From the NCBI GenBank assembly GCA_002429385.1, contig DIZL01000044.1, positions 1-64,000 of the forward strand: DNA of 64,000 bases, written 5' to 3'. The stretch's first letter is position 1; the number at the start of each line of letters is the position of its first letter. Shown here piece by piece: positions 41,806-51,126 of this stretch. The translations under genes were made by a program, and so were the position numbers. This DNA comes from Prolixibacteraceae bacterium UBA6029. Lineage in GTDB: Bacteria; Bacteroidota; Bacteroidia; Bacteroidales; Prolixibacteraceae. The notes beneath the pieces were generated by a model. That model made no database searches. It worked only from the letters and a program-made list of their open reading frames with translations, and had not been told where the DNA came from.

Positions 41806-44800
41806 TTAATTAAATAAGTATTTCACACCAAACATCATTTGCCATCTTGAACTGATACCTGTTGAGTTCTGGTATGGTTGAACAAATGGAGTTGTTCCTG
41901 TCTGGAATGGTAGAGAGAATGAAGGAGTTTTTCCATCTGCAGATAGACCTTCATATTTTAATATGTTTGTAGCTGTTGGAATTTTAACTACACCCCAATC
42001 TCTGTTAAGGAAGTTTCCGGCATTAATCACGTCCAATGAAAACCTAAGCGTGTTGGTTGTTTTACCAAATTTAAGTTTTAAATCTTGTGTGATATTCAAA
42101 TCCAATTTACTATAGTAAGGCGCTACAGTAGCATTTCTTTTTGCATACTGACCTCTGTGTGTATTCAGGTAAGTTGAATTAGAAATGAAAGCGTCTAACT
42201 GTGACCATATTTGTGCGGCTGTTCTTGTATCAGTTGAAGCTCCGGTACCTAAACCCCCAGAACCAACTTTAACCAGGTTAATATCAGTAATTGTTTTTGG
42301 AATATACATCAAGTCATTACCTGAATTACCATCACCATTTAAGTCGCCATTATAAACATAGGAATTTACACCGTTGTTAGCCAATTCATAAATTGCTCCA
42401 ATTGTTGTAGAAAGATAGTCTCCTTCGTTGATTTTGTAAGCGAAGTTGGCAATAATTCTGTTTGGTTGGTAATATGATGCATAACCCAAATTAGCTGAAT
42501 TAGGATCCTGATTGGCAACAGGTGCTGCACTCCATAATGAAGAGGCAGTTGATCCACCTTCTGCAGTGTTCTTGGATACTGAACGGGTATATGCTATACC
42601 ATAGGCTAAATTTTCAGTAGTTCTTTGAATTTTTGCCGTTAAAGTGTAAGTATAACCTTTACTATCGTTACTCATTAAGATTGCGTTACCAATATTAGGA
42701 TTTGCCAAAGTCGCTGTTGGCGTTCCAGCATAATATTTGTTTGTATTTGCTGTAGTTAAGTAACGCGTTCTGTTATCAACACCACCCAATACAAATCCGT
42801 TGGATTCATTTAAGTTAATGTTAGAATAATAAACTGCATTGATGTCTTGTGTATAGTTGTATTCAGCGCCAACTACCCAGCCACCTTCTATTCTCTTATC
42901 AATAGCCAAAGATGATTTCCAGGCTGTTGGATATTTGAAGTTGCTTGAAACCAAAGCAGTACTGTAAGAAGAATTAGCAGCTCCTGCAGTTGGCCTGTAA
43001 GCGGTAGGGTCAACATTAAATGCTGTTTTGTTAGCACTGTTTGTGAATGAACCGAATTGAATACCATTGTTCGAAGCCTGGTTAGAAATCCAAACGAATG
43101 GTGGAGGCCCTGCAAAGATACCGGTACCACCTCTGACTTGTACTGTTTTATCTCCCATAGGATTCCAGTTGAAACCTAATCTTGGTGAAATAATAATATT
43201 ATTCATTGGTGCTTTCCCAATGTTATACGACGAACCATCTTTGAATTTTAATGCATCAAAGTCAGGGTTATCAGTCATTACCTGTTTGTAGAGGGTTTCA
43301 TCAAGTCTCAACCCAGCAGTTAAGGTGAAATCATTGGTTACTTTCCACTTATCCTGAATGAACTGAGATAACTCTGTCGATCCGGCATTAGCCCAAGGGA
43401 AAGCCCCACCAGGTAAAGCTGAATATTGCAGGTAGTATGATTTAGCATTTAAAGTTCCGTTTTTTGCTGAATTATAGAAGTCAGTCAAACTATTGAATTG
43501 ATAAACACCTTCATAACCAGGCGCAAATGCGTTTTGATATTTCTTAATTGAGTTTTGAGTACCTACAGTGATTTCATGTGCACCTTTATAATAAGTTAAG
43601 ATGTCGTTTAATTGATAAACGTCGGTATTTAATATGTTATTGTAAGTGTACATTTCATAACCAAAAGTTGTATAAATGTTACCATTGTTTAAAATATCAA
43701 CCAATGGCATTGTTGCACTACTGGAGTGAGGAGAACGGAAATCTCTCAATGCTGTATAGCCAACTTGTAATTTATTCGACAACTTATTATTGAAACGAGT
43801 ATTCAATTCAGCAATTAAAATATTAAAGTTGTTATTGATCACATAACCACTGCCATAGAAAGGCATTGAATAAGTACCTGGTTGTCCACCGGTTGTTTGA
43901 CCAGTACCTGGTCTTGACGTAGATGCAAATTGATCAGAAGAAGATTTTAAATAGTTATACTTTATTGTGAAAGTATTCTTGCTATTAATGTTCCAATCTA
44001 ATTTTGCAGTGATCTTATCAGAATTAGTTTTGAATGAATAACCTTGGAAAGCACCAGGGTCATATCCATACTTAGTTTTTAAGAAACTGGATAAAGCTTT
44101 TAAAGTATCTGCGTTTGCCTGAGAATAGTTTCCACCTGCAGTATGAGATGCGTCCGAAGGCGACATGGAAGTTGCGGGAGCATCTTGTCTGGATTGTTCA
44201 CCACTTACGAAGAAAAACAATTTGTCTTTGATAATTGGCCCACCTAAACTAAATCCTTTGATGGAATAATCAAAAGGAGTTTTTACAACGGTAGTTGGCC
44301 CGGCATCGTAACCTAAATAATTTTCATTCCTGGAATATTGGTAAACACTTCCTTTAAAGGTATTTGTACCACTTTTAGTTACGGTGTTAACACCTGTTCC
44401 GGCAAATCCACCTTGTTTAACATCATAAGGTGATACGTTGACCTGAATTTGTTCAATCGCTTCCAGTGAAATCGGTTGTGCACCTGTTTGTCCTCCAAGG
44501 ATGGACGATAGTCCAAATGAGTTGTTAAAGTTAGCGCCATCAACCGTCATGTTATTGTATTGGTTACTTCTACCACCAATATTCAATCCGTTTGAGGTAG
44601 GTTCCAACTTTACAAAATCTTGAATTGAACGGTTGATTGTTGGTAAACGATCAACTTGAGTTCTCGTAATTAACTCCATAGAACCCGTTCTTGAACTACT
44701 GAAAGCCTTATCGTTAACAGCCGTAACAACAACTTCAGCGATGTCTGTTGATTCTTTCAAAATAAAGTTAGCTTTGAAAGTTTGGCCTAAGAACAAGGTG

Positions 44801-45081
44801 ATTCCATCCTGATGTGCGGGTTGATTACCCACAAAACTTACTTCAATGGAATAAGGGCCACCGATTTTTAAATTCGGTAAATTGTAACGACCATCTTCAC
44901 GAGTCGTAGTTCCATACTTTGTGCCCGTTGGCATATGTGTTGCTATTACTGTAGCAGATGGCAATGTACCTTCACCATTGGAAACCAATCCCTGAATTTC
45001 AGCGGTTGTTTCCTGTGCTCTTACTACAAAAGATAATAGAACAACCAGCGACAGTAAAATTATGTTCTTTAATTTTGTCAT
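41806..45081 (-). CDS. TonB-dependent receptor with carboxypeptidase regulatory-like N-terminus (Oar-like)
   Basis: A 1091-residue outer-membrane receptor. It has a signal peptide (residues 1-22), a carboxypeptidase regulatory-like domain (about 25-115: AEIQGLVSNGEGTLPSATV; TREDGRYNLPNLKIGGPY), a plug with INRSIQDFVKLEPTSNG and QVNVSPYDVKQGGFAG, and a long beta-barrel ending KYLFN. This matches the OmpA-related Oar group rather than SusC: the SusC hallmark loop is not seen and no SusD is adjacent. The substrate is unknown; Oar homologues are linked to protein secretion or signalling. It is a single-gene unit with a terminator and a 672-bp upstream gap. Confidence 0.9.
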   Translation of the reverse strand: MTKLKNIILLSLVVLLSFVVRAQETTAEIQGLVSNGEGTLPSATVIATHMPTGTKYGTTTREDGRYNLPNLKIGGPYSIEVSFVGNQPAHQDGITLFLGQTFKANFILKESTDIAEVVVTAVNDKAFSSSRTGSMELITRTQVDRLPTINRSIQDFVKLEPTSNGLNIGGRSNQYNNMTVDGANFNNSFGLSSILGGQTGAQPISLEAIEQIQVNVSPYDVKQGGFAGTGVNTVTKSGTNTFKGSVYQYSRNENYLGYDAGPTTVVKTPFDYSIKGFSLGGPIIKDKLFFFVSGEQSRQDAPATSMSPSDASHTAGGNYSQANADTLKALSSFLKTKYGYDPGAFQGYSFKTNSDKITAKLDWNINSKNTFTIKYNYLKSSSDQFASTSRPGTGQTTGGQPGTYSMPFYGSGYVINNNFNILIAELNTRFNNKLSNKLQVGYTALRDFRSPHSSSATMPLVDILNNGNIYTTFGYEMYTYNNILNTDVYQLNDILTYYKGAHEITVGTQNSIKKYQNAFAPGYEGVYQFNSLTDFYNSAKNGTLNAKSYYLQYSALPGGAFPWANAGSTELSQFIQDKWKVTNDFTLTAGLRLDETLYKQVMTDNPDFDALKFKDGSSYNIGKAPMNNIIISPRLGFNWNPMGDKTVQVRGGTGIFAGPPPFVWISNQASNNGIQFGSFTNSANKTAFNVDPTAYRPTAGAANSSYSTALVSSNFKYPTAWKSSLAIDKRIEGGWVVGAEYNYTQDINAVYYSNINLNESNGFVLGGVDNRTRYLTTANTNKYYAGTPTATLANPNIGNAILMSNDSKGYTYTLTAKIQRTTENLAYGIAYTRSVSKNTAEGGSTASSLWSAAPVANQDPNSANLGYASYYQPNRIIANFAYKINEGDYLSTTIGAIYELANNGVNSYVYNGDLNGDGNSGNDLMYIPKTITDINLVKVGSGGLGTGASTDTRTAAQIWSQLDAFISNSTYLNTHRGQYAKRNATVAPYYSKLDLNITQDLKLKFGKTTNTLRFSLDVINAGNFLNRDWGVVKIPTATNILKYEGLSADGKTPSFSLPFQTGTTPFVQPYQNSTGISSRWQMMFGVKYLFN

Positions 45082-45784
45082 GTGTTTGTTTTTAAAATAT
45101 GCATTTTATTATTACAATAACCTCCCCTTTGTTACAAGAGGTTTCATTTAGTATCACTTCCAAAGAATAGATTTGATTTACTAATCTAAGATTACGATTT
45201 GTACTCATTCCTTGTAAGTTGAATAGATCTTCAGATTTCTAAACGGAACCAAATTGGTTTCCTTTAATTAAGTGCTCGGCAACCACTATGGCTCCGGGCA
45301 ATGCGTCTGTTTTTGCTCATGTAATTCTCCCATCCATTCCAGGGAAGACACCTGGGATTATCCTGAAAAAATCACTGCAAACATAGCAATGACCAATAAA
45401 TAAGCTTTGAGCGTTTTTTTCATAGAAAATAGATTTTAATTCCGGACAAAGAAAGTGATTTGATTTATGATTAATTTTAACTATTCCTTACTATAACATT
45501 AACATTTTATGACAAATCAATTAAGTTCATATCTGCTTGTTGAAATATTCAATGAAAATTCTCAAGCCCGTTTCCCACCCGAAAAGTACAATTAATTCCA
45601 ATTGTTCGAATAGCTAGTTATGAACAGAAATATTTGTTATAAAATGTTAATAAATTACAAAATATTAGTGCGGGAATCATTTTATTATTCGTAAAAAATG
45701 TTATTGACCCCTTCTTTTCGCTTGTCCGGAACTGACGGTTAACCAAACAATTCATGCTCTGGGCTGTTTTTATTTCAAAATTGA
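45082..45784. other. Upstream region of the TonB receptor and nadA
   Basis: A 703-bp gap between divergently transcribed genes. It contains the nadA promoter box just beyond its right end, a 22-codon frame on the minus strand with an in-frame continuation (listed separately), the imperfect hairpin GGAACC/GGTTTCC at about 45246-45262, and otherwise nothing clear. No TAnnTTTG box was seen for the TonB receptor gene. Confidence 0.5.
45358..45423 (-). other. 21-residue signal-peptide-like micro-ORF, possibly a broken small secreted gene
   Basis: ATG AAA AAA begins at 45423 and encodes a hydrophobic peptide of the form MKKTLKAYLLVIAMF, then AVIFSG, ending with TAA at 45360-45358. The same frame continues past the stop for 23 more codons (to a TAG at 45288-45286) with Trp, Met and Cys residues, as a mature secreted peptide could have. 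It may be a pseudogene interrupted by one stop, a tiny leader, or chance. There is no clear promoter. Confidence 0.3.
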
Positions 45785-45792
45785 TATTTTTG
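45785..45792 (+). promoter_or_regulatory. -7 promoter box for nadA
   Basis: TATTTTTG matches TAnnTTTG. Transcription would start near 45798, which rules out the upstream in-frame start at 45754. Confidence 0.55.
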
Positions 45793-45804
45793 CAGCCTGA
45801 TTTA

Positions 45805-46821
45805 ATGGGGAACCAAAAATTGAATGTGATGGAACAGACAGTTATCAGGGAAATGCTTGATGAAAGAGGATTTATTGACGAACCGGTTGGTCCGGAAATA
45901 AAGCTGGTGGAAGAAATTAACCGGCTGAAGAAGGAAAAGAATGCAGTCATTCTCAGTCATTACTATGTCGAAAGCGAGTTGCAGGACATTGCCGACTTTG
46001 TGGGCGATAGCCTTGGCCTATCGCAGGAGGCTGCCAAAACCAAAGCCGACCTAATCGTATTTGTAGGGGTTCATTTCATGGCCGAAACCGCTAAAATCAT
46101 CAATCCATCCAAGAAGGTGATCCTTCCTGACCTCAAAGCAGGTTGCTCCCTGGCTGATTCTGCCCCTGCCGATAAGTTTGCTGAATTTAAGGCTCAATAC
46201 CCCGATCATAAGGTCATCTCCTACATCAACTGCACCGCTGAACTGAAAACGATGACCGATGTAATCTGTACCTCGGCCAACGCCTTGAAGATTGTGAACA
46301 GTTTCCCTCCCGAACAGAAACTGATTTTTGCTCCGGATAAAAACCTTGGAAACTACATCAACAGCCTCACGGGACGCGACATGGTTCTCTGGGACGGCGC
46401 CTGTATGGTTCATGAGAAATATTCGCTTGAAAAAATAATTGCGCTAATGGATCAATATCCTGATGCCGAGTTTATTGCCCATCCCGAGTGCGAAAAACCA
46501 GTATTGCTCATCGCCAATTACATAGGTTCAACCACGGCCTTATTGAATTACGTCGAAAAAAGCCCGTCTAAAAAATTCATTGTTGCTACAGAAAGCGGCA
46601 TTCTGCACCAGATGAACAAAGCCTGCCCGAATAAGATCTTCATTCCTGCTCCTTCAATCGATTCCACCTGCGGCTGCAACGATTGCTCCTACATGAAACT
46701 GAACAGCCTCCAGAAATTGTATATTTGCCTGAAGAACGAACTGCCCGAAATAACCCTTTCGGATGAGGTCATCCAAAAGGCCCGTATACCCATATTCCGT
46801 ATGCTCGAAATCTCGAAATAA
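45805..46821 (+). CDS. nadA: Quinolinate synthase NadA
   Basis: A 338-residue 4Fe-4S enzyme that condenses iminoaspartate with dihydroxyacetone phosphate to quinolinate, the first ring in NAD synthesis. The core LKKEKNAVILSHYYVESELQ is followed by three cluster cysteines: DLKAGCSLAD, DVICTSANA or YINCTAEL, and STCGCNDCSYMKLNS. The frame could begin at 45754, but the promoter box at 45785-45792 leaves the ATG at 45805 (MGNQKLN) or at 45829 (MEQTVIREM). No nadB or nadC is adjacent. An SGNH hydrolase gene follows after 10 bp. Confidence 0.95.
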   Translation: MGNQKLNVMEQTVIREMLDERGFIDEPVGPEIKLVEEINRLKKEKNAVILSHYYVESELQDIADFVGDSLGLSQEAAKTKADLIVFVGVHFMAETAKIINPSKKVILPDLKAGCSLADSAPADKFAEFKAQYPDHKVISYINCTAELKTMTDVICTSANALKIVNSFPPEQKLIFAPDKNLGNYINSLTGRDMVLWDGACMVHEKYSLEKIIALMDQYPDAEFIAHPECEKPVLLIANYIGSTTALLNYVEKSPSKKFIVATESGILHQMNKACPNKIFIPAPSIDSTCGCNDCSYMKLNSLQKLYICLKNELPEITLSDEVIQKARIPIFRMLEISK

Positions 46822-46831
46822 CCCAACGACC

Positions 46832-47623
46832 ATGAACCGCATCTCCCTTTTTGGAATCTTTCTCCTAAGCCTTTTTACCCTGCTTCAAATGTCAGGCACT
46901 GCAAAAAATAATACTGCCGAAAAGAAGATCGATCTGGACATCGTTTTCATCGGGAACAGCATCACTTATGGAGCCAATCTCGAAAATCCCAAACAGGATG
47001 CACCGCCGGTCATTGCTTCAGAAGTTCTGCGGAAGATGAAGGGAATCGGCTCAGTCTCTTTCTCTAACCAGGGGCGCAGCGGATATACCACCGTCGACTA
47101 TTTGCCAACTTCGCCAACTTTTGCTGAAGTTGTAAAGTCCACACGGCAATTGCATCAGAATCCTGATCACCTGCTGATCTTCTCCATCAAGCTGGGCACC
47201 AACGACAGCGCCATAGAAGGCCCCAAAGGTGCACCGGTTTCGAAAGAAGCCTATCGCCAAAACATGAAATCGATTGTTGACGAATTACTCAGGCTTTTCC
47301 CCGGTTGCAAAATCGTATTGCAGCAACCCATCTGGTACAGCCCCAACACTCAGAACGGTGCCAAATACCTGGCCGAAGGACTGGCTCGTCTGCAAAGCTA
47401 TTTCCCCGAACTGCAATCCCTGGTAAAAAGTTATTCCAACACAAATAAGAATCAGGTCTTTTCGGGCGATCAAAAGGCCTTCGATTACTTCAGGCTGAAT
47501 TACCTCACCGACCTGACTCCCGAAGAGGGCAAAAAAGGAACCTTCTATCTTCATCCCAATAAGAAAGGCGCAACCCGTCTTGCCGAATTCTGGGTCGGCT
47601 CGATTTATAAACTGGTTCGTTAA
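46832..47623 (+). CDS. SGNH/GDSL hydrolase family esterase
   Basis: A 263-residue exported esterase. The signal peptide covers about residues 1-26. The nucleophile block is VFIGNSITYGANL (GNS replaces GDS), the oxyanion Gly/Asn is in IKLGTNDSAI, and the His is in FYLHPNKKGATRLAEFW. The Asp that usually lies three residues before this His is not visible. Such enzymes deacylate sugars, for example sialate or xylan O-acetylesterases. The true start is the ATG at 46832; the longer frame from 46763 overlaps nadA. It follows nadA by 10 bp, a partnership with no evident metabolic reason. Confidence 0.85.
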   Translation: MNRISLFGIFLLSLFTLLQMSGTAKNNTAEKKIDLDIVFIGNSITYGANLENPKQDAPPVIASEVLRKMKGIGSVSFSNQGRSGYTTVDYLPTSPTFAEVVKSTRQLHQNPDHLLIFSIKLGTNDSAIEGPKGAPVSKEAYRQNMKSIVDELLRLFPGCKIVLQQPIWYSPNTQNGAKYLAEGLARLQSYFPELQSLVKSYSNTNKNQVFSGDQKAFDYFRLNYLTDLTPEEGKKGTFYLHPNKKGATRLAEFWVGSIYKLVR

Positions 47624-47780
47624 AGGCCATCTGCCCCATCGCCTCCTGAATACAAATCCTTTGGGCGAAAGTCCCTTTTATTGTATTTCTGTCAAAGTTT
47701 AACCTCTTGACCCTAAAAAGTTACTTCAGGCTAATGATCCGAAGTGCTTTGGGGTATAAACGGGCTGTATACGGTCTTTA

Positions 47781-47902
47781 CCTTGTGTATACCTTGTGTG
47801 TACATTCTGTGTACCTTGTGTGTACCTTGTGTGTACCTTGTGTGTTCAGGAACACACAAGGTACACATATTCTACTCTTTATGTACACATAATCTACACT
47901 CA
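47781..47902. repeat. 11-bp tandem array (six units) with an inverted copy
   Basis: Six successive 11-bp units of the form CCTTGTGTGTA run from 47781 to 47846, one of them diverged (CATTCTGTGTA at 47803-47813). The last unit then pairs with AACACACAAGG at 47851-47861 across a CAGG loop, giving an 11-bp perfect stem. Related TACACAT words continue to about 47902. The open frame across it (47707-47892) is an artefact. The unit length equals that of the units in the inverted repeat at 20260-20455. Confidence 0.82.
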
Positions 47903-47972
47903 AAATAAAGGCCTGATACAGCCCCAATGAAAAGGAATCATATATTGGATCCGGGATGTCGCCGTATTATTT

Positions 47973-48034
47973 AGAAATAGGAAAAAGTCACTAGTCATTG
48001 GGAAAGTTTCCCATTTCCTTATTCCTTTTTTCTG
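47973..48034. repeat. Short purine/pyrimidine mirror hairpin
   Basis: AGAAATAGGAAAAAG (from 47973) and a TTCC-rich tail to 48034, with GGGAAA-G-TTTCCC at 48000-48012 in the middle. A degraded member of the family at 4720-4950. Confidence 0.5.
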
Positions 48035-48053
48035 TTTAGCTGTCAGAAAAATA

Positions 48054-48086
48054 AAAACCCTGCCCGGGGATTCCGAACAGGGTTTT
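48054..48086 (-). terminator. Intrinsic terminator of ilvE
   Basis: AAAACCCTG (48054-48062) pairs with CAGGGTTTT (48078-48086). On the minus strand it is followed by TTTTTAT. Confidence 0.85.
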
Positions 48087-48108
48087 AAGATTATTGCGAT
48101 TGGTTTTT

Positions 48109-49128
48109 TTACTCTACGATGGTCACCCAGTTGTGTGTATCCGGTTCATCGCCGTATTGGATGGCCTGAAGTTTTTTGTACAGCTTTTCGCTGATCGCCC
48201 CTGGTTTGCCGTCCTTGGAGAAAACGTAAGATATTTTCTTGTCGTAATCGTCGATGCGCGAGATCGGGCTGATCACAGCTGCGGTTCCGCAGGCGCCAGC
48301 CTCTTCAAAGGTTGCCAGCTCTTCCACTGGGATCTGGCGGCGTTCGACCTTCATGCCCATTTCTTCGGCCAGAACCATCAGGCTCTTGTTGGTGATTGAA
48401 GGCAGTATTGAACTTGATTTTGGAGTGATATAAGTATTGTTTTTTATTCCGAAGAAATTGGCCGCACCGCACTCGTCGATGTATTTCTTTTCAACGGCAT
48501 CAAGGTAAAACACATTGGAATAACCCAGTTCGTGTGCCTTTGCTCCGGCAACGAGGCTGGCCGCGTAGTTTCCGCCCACCTTGTATTTGCCCATGCCCAG
48601 TGGCGCAGAACGGTCGAATTCACGCATGATGACAAATGGCGTAGTCTGGAAACCGCCTTTAAAATAAGGTCCTACAGGGGTCACAAACAGGATGAACATG
48701 TATTCGTTGGCCGGTTTGACACCCACCTGGGCGCCCGTTCCAAACAGGAAAGGACGAATATAGAGAGCTGCGCCCGATTCGTAAGGAGGAACAAATCGTT
48801 TGTTCAATTGAACGGCTTTAACAACGGCTGCTTCAAATTTATCGATCGGAAGGATGGCCATCAAAGTTCCAATACTCGATTCCTGCATACGTTTGGCGTT
48901 TTCGTCCATACGGAAAATGCGGATCTTGTTGTCCTGACCCCGAAATGCTTTCAAACCCTCGAAGGATTCCTGTCCGTAGTGAATGCAGGTGGCAGCCATG
49001 TGCATGGTCACCATTTCACTGTCGCTGACTTCCAACTCTCCCCAAATGCCATCTTTATAAGTACACCGGATGTTGTAATCCGTCTTCATGTACCCGAAGC
49101 TTAATGAACCCCAATCTATTTGTTCCAT
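48109..49128 (-). CDS. ilvE: Branched-chain amino acid aminotransferase
   Basis: A 339-residue fold-type IV PLP enzyme that interconverts branched-chain amino acids and their 2-keto acids. The PLP Lys lies in GMGKYKVGGNYAASLVAGAKA at about residues 179-199, and the VDECGAANFFGI-type segment (YIDECGAANFF) is conserved. The N-terminal HMAATCIHYGQESFEGLKAF is typical of the longer type II enzymes. No valine/isoleucine pathway genes are adjacent. The gene is followed by a terminator. Confidence 0.94.
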   Translation of the reverse strand: MEQIDWGSLSFGYMKTDYNIRCTYKDGIWGELEVSDSEMVTMHMAATCIHYGQESFEGLKAFRGQDNKIRIFRMDENAKRMQESSIGTLMAILPIDKFEAAVVKAVQLNKRFVPPYESGAALYIRPFLFGTGAQVGVKPANEYMFILFVTPVGPYFKGGFQTTPFVIMREFDRSAPLGMGKYKVGGNYAASLVAGAKAHELGYSNVFYLDAVEKKYIDECGAANFFGIKNNTYITPKSSSILPSITNKSLMVLAEEMGMKVERRQIPVEELATFEEAGACGTAAVISPISRIDDYDKKISYVFSKDGKPGAISEKLYKKLQAIQYGDEPDTHNWVTIVE

Positions 49129-49230
49129 AATGATCTGTAATTTGCCGAAGCAGATAGTTTTCAGGGTATAAATTAACGAAAAAAAACGCGGACAAGGAAA
49201 GACTTCATCCCATCCTTATGAAATATCATC

Positions 49231-50061
49231 TTAATCCTCTACCGTAACATTGAGGAAATATCCATTGTGCTTCCGAATGTTCAGTACCCGTCCGTCCGAG
49301 AAGATCAGGTATTGTCCTTTAATCCCATTCAGCATGCCTGAAATGACGGGGTCCTTATCGAAGGTTAAGCTCATGTTTTTCTCCGGATAGGAGAGTACCG
49401 GATAGTTGATTTTCCAGATTTTGTCATCGGGATACAGATACTGTTGCAGCTCGGCAGGAAGCAATTGGTAGGCATTCACCTTTTCTTCAGGAAGGTTATA
49501 TTCCATCACATCTTTGTTCTGGAGCATGGAGCGCCAGTTGGTTTTATCCGAAAAGAAATTCTTCAGGTACACTTCAATCACTCCTGAAATGTGGCGGTTG
49601 GGCGTACGTGCCAGTATGATGGCCTGGCTGGCTCCCTGGTCGATCCATCGGGTAGGGACCTGGTGATGACGGGTTACCCCCACTTTCAGTTCTCCCGAAA
49701 CGGCCAGGTAAACGTAATGGTCGATCAGGTCGTGTTCGCGGGCCCAGTCCATGTCACGGGCTATCCCCAGGTGGGCCTTCGACAATTCGGGACGCATGAC
49801 AGTTTCGCTGGCCTCGGGAGCGGTCTGCAGGCAGTTGTAGCAGAAGCCCTGCCCGAAGGAGGTCTTGGTTCGTTTGCCGCACGAGATGCAGTTGATCTGA
49901 CCGGTAAACGAGAGTTGTATGTTTTTGCCAATATGGTCGTTCATGGGCAGTTCGTTTTCCCCAAGGGGAAGAAAGTACTGAACAGGGTCGGCTAGTTCGG
50001 CACGCATTTTTATGATATTTCCTGAAACAAGCATCGGTATTACGTTTTTATGATCCCACAA
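49231..50061 (-). CDS. DUF2797 domain-containing protein
   Basis: A 276-residue protein of the DUF2797 family, whose function is unknown. A four-cysteine zinc-binding segment, CISCGKRTKTSFGQGFCYNC, lies at about residues 58-77. AVSGELKVGVTRHHQVPTRW and LARTPNRHISGVIEVYLKNF follow, resembling a GIY-YIG-like core that the family is sometimes said to contain. The start is a likely ATG/TTG at 50061 with no clear promoter box. It is the last minus-strand gene of this block, upstream of ilvE by 100 bp. Confidence 0.8.
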   Translation of the reverse strand: MWDHKNVIPMLVSGNIIKMRAELADPVQYFLPLGENELPMNDHIGKNIQLSFTGQINCISCGKRTKTSFGQGFCYNCLQTAPEASETVMRPELSKAHLGIARDMDWAREHDLIDHYVYLAVSGELKVGVTRHHQVPTRWIDQGASQAIILARTPNRHISGVIEVYLKNFFSDKTNWRSMLQNKDVMEYNLPEEKVNAYQLLPAELQQYLYPDDKIWKINYPVLSYPEKNMSLTFDKDPVISGMLNGIKGQYLIFSDGRVLNIRKHNGYFLNVTVED

Positions 50062-50491
50062 AGTACGGAAATGTTGAGTGAAATGAAAACAGTTGCACGA
50101 AAGAAAAGGTTCGGAAGCGGCGATTTTTAATCGCCAAACACACTACTCTCAGAATATATTATTTTCTACCTTTACTGCTATGGAAATCCGAAACTTACGG
50201 TCCGCAGTTTATACGGATATAATCAACAAGACTGATCATAGAACCTAAGTTAAGAGGTGACGATTGCAAATCAGCTCCAGCAAAAGTGGTTGATAAAAGA
50301 ATATTTCTGATTTTATCGGAAGAAGGAAGTTTTCTATACTGGTAAAATCAATTTTATAAAAACATCAGACACAAATCAGCAGTTTGTCGATTAAAACAGA
50401 TTATTGGTCTATATAATTTGATCTGCACGATAATGAATAGCATCTTTCTTTTTTTAAACAAATAAGTATTAACTCTTCTAAAAGTAAAGTA
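50062..50491. other. 430-bp gap with a short hairpin, no gene recognised
   Basis: GGCGATT at 50119-50125 pairs with AATCGCC at 50129-50135. A similar hairpin is at 53556-53572. Apart from this, no ORF or promoter box was convincing; the region is AT-rich and may contain a decayed sequence. Confidence 0.45.
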
Positions 50492-50848
50492 ATGAAAAAA
50501 ATTCTATCTGTATTTGTATTTTTGTTGATTGCATCCTTTGGTTTTGCGGCAGGGATTGAAGGCAACTGGGTTGCAAACATGAAAGGACCCGATGGTGGCG
50601 ATGGTATGACAATTACTTTTTCATTTAAAATGGATGGTGATAAACTTACCGGAGTAGTTAAGACACCTAATGGTGATACGCCTATTTCAAATACGAAGAT
50701 TGAAGGCAAGACATTTTCGTTCGATGTATCATTTAACGATATGACAATAAAGCACAACTGCATCTTAAAGGAAGATGACACTATTAGCATGAAGATTGTT
50801 GGATCTCCAATGGGTGATTCTGAGTTAATACTAAAACGTGAGAAATAA
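50492..50848 (+). CDS. Small secreted lipocalin-like/beta-barrel protein of unknown function
   Basis: A 118-residue exported protein. The signal peptide is KKILSVFVFLLIASFGFAA (about residues 2-20). The mature part is all-beta in character with GNWVANMKGPDGGDGMTIT at its start and repeated short strands (KLTGVVKTPNGDTPI; TFSFDVSFND; ISMKIVG), as in small proteins described as lipocalin-like or THAP4-like. I do not recognise an exact family. A hairpin terminator follows. Confidence 0.68.
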   Translation: MKKILSVFVFLLIASFGFAAGIEGNWVANMKGPDGGDGMTITFSFKMDGDKLTGVVKTPNGDTPISNTKIEGKTFSFDVSFNDMTIKHNCILKEDDTISMKIVGSPMGDSELILKREK

Positions 50849-50872
50849 GGTAGTGTTAGCTACTTAAAAGAA

Positions 50873-50928
50873 AAAATAAGTCACATATACATTCTGTTCA
50901 TTCAGGATGTTATGTAACTTATTTTCGT
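50873..50928 (+). terminator. Long-stem hairpin downstream of the secreted protein gene
   Basis: AAAATAAGT plus ACATA (50873-50887) pair with TATGT plus ACTTATTTT (50911-50925) with one mismatch. T-rich sequence follows. Confidence 0.65.
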
Positions 50929-51126
50929 TTTGTTACTGTGTATCTGTAATGCCGGAATCAGGTGTATGAAATTGGTTTAAAAAACAGGATAAGCGCCAGC
51001 CGATGTCCAGCTAATCCGGATTTGTCCATTTAACAATGGAATTACAATCCTGGTATTGTGTAATAGCAAAGCGTTTGCAACGTCAACAGATAAAAATAAC
51101 TAACCTGGTCACAGCTGAATTTTGTT

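Noticed and set aside
45082..45753. Riboswitch or RNA gene upstream of the TonB receptor
   Set aside because: Only small imperfect hairpins; no known riboswitch motif recognised.
47707..47892. 61-residue ORF over the 11-bp tandem array
   Set aside because: Repeats of Leu-Val-Cys-Thr stem from the tandem units.
47781..47902. Possible CRISPR array
   Set aside because: Units are 11 bp with no spacers and no cas genes nearby.
48532..49104. 190-residue ORF antisense to ilvE
   Set aside because: Shadow frame of a recognised enzyme.
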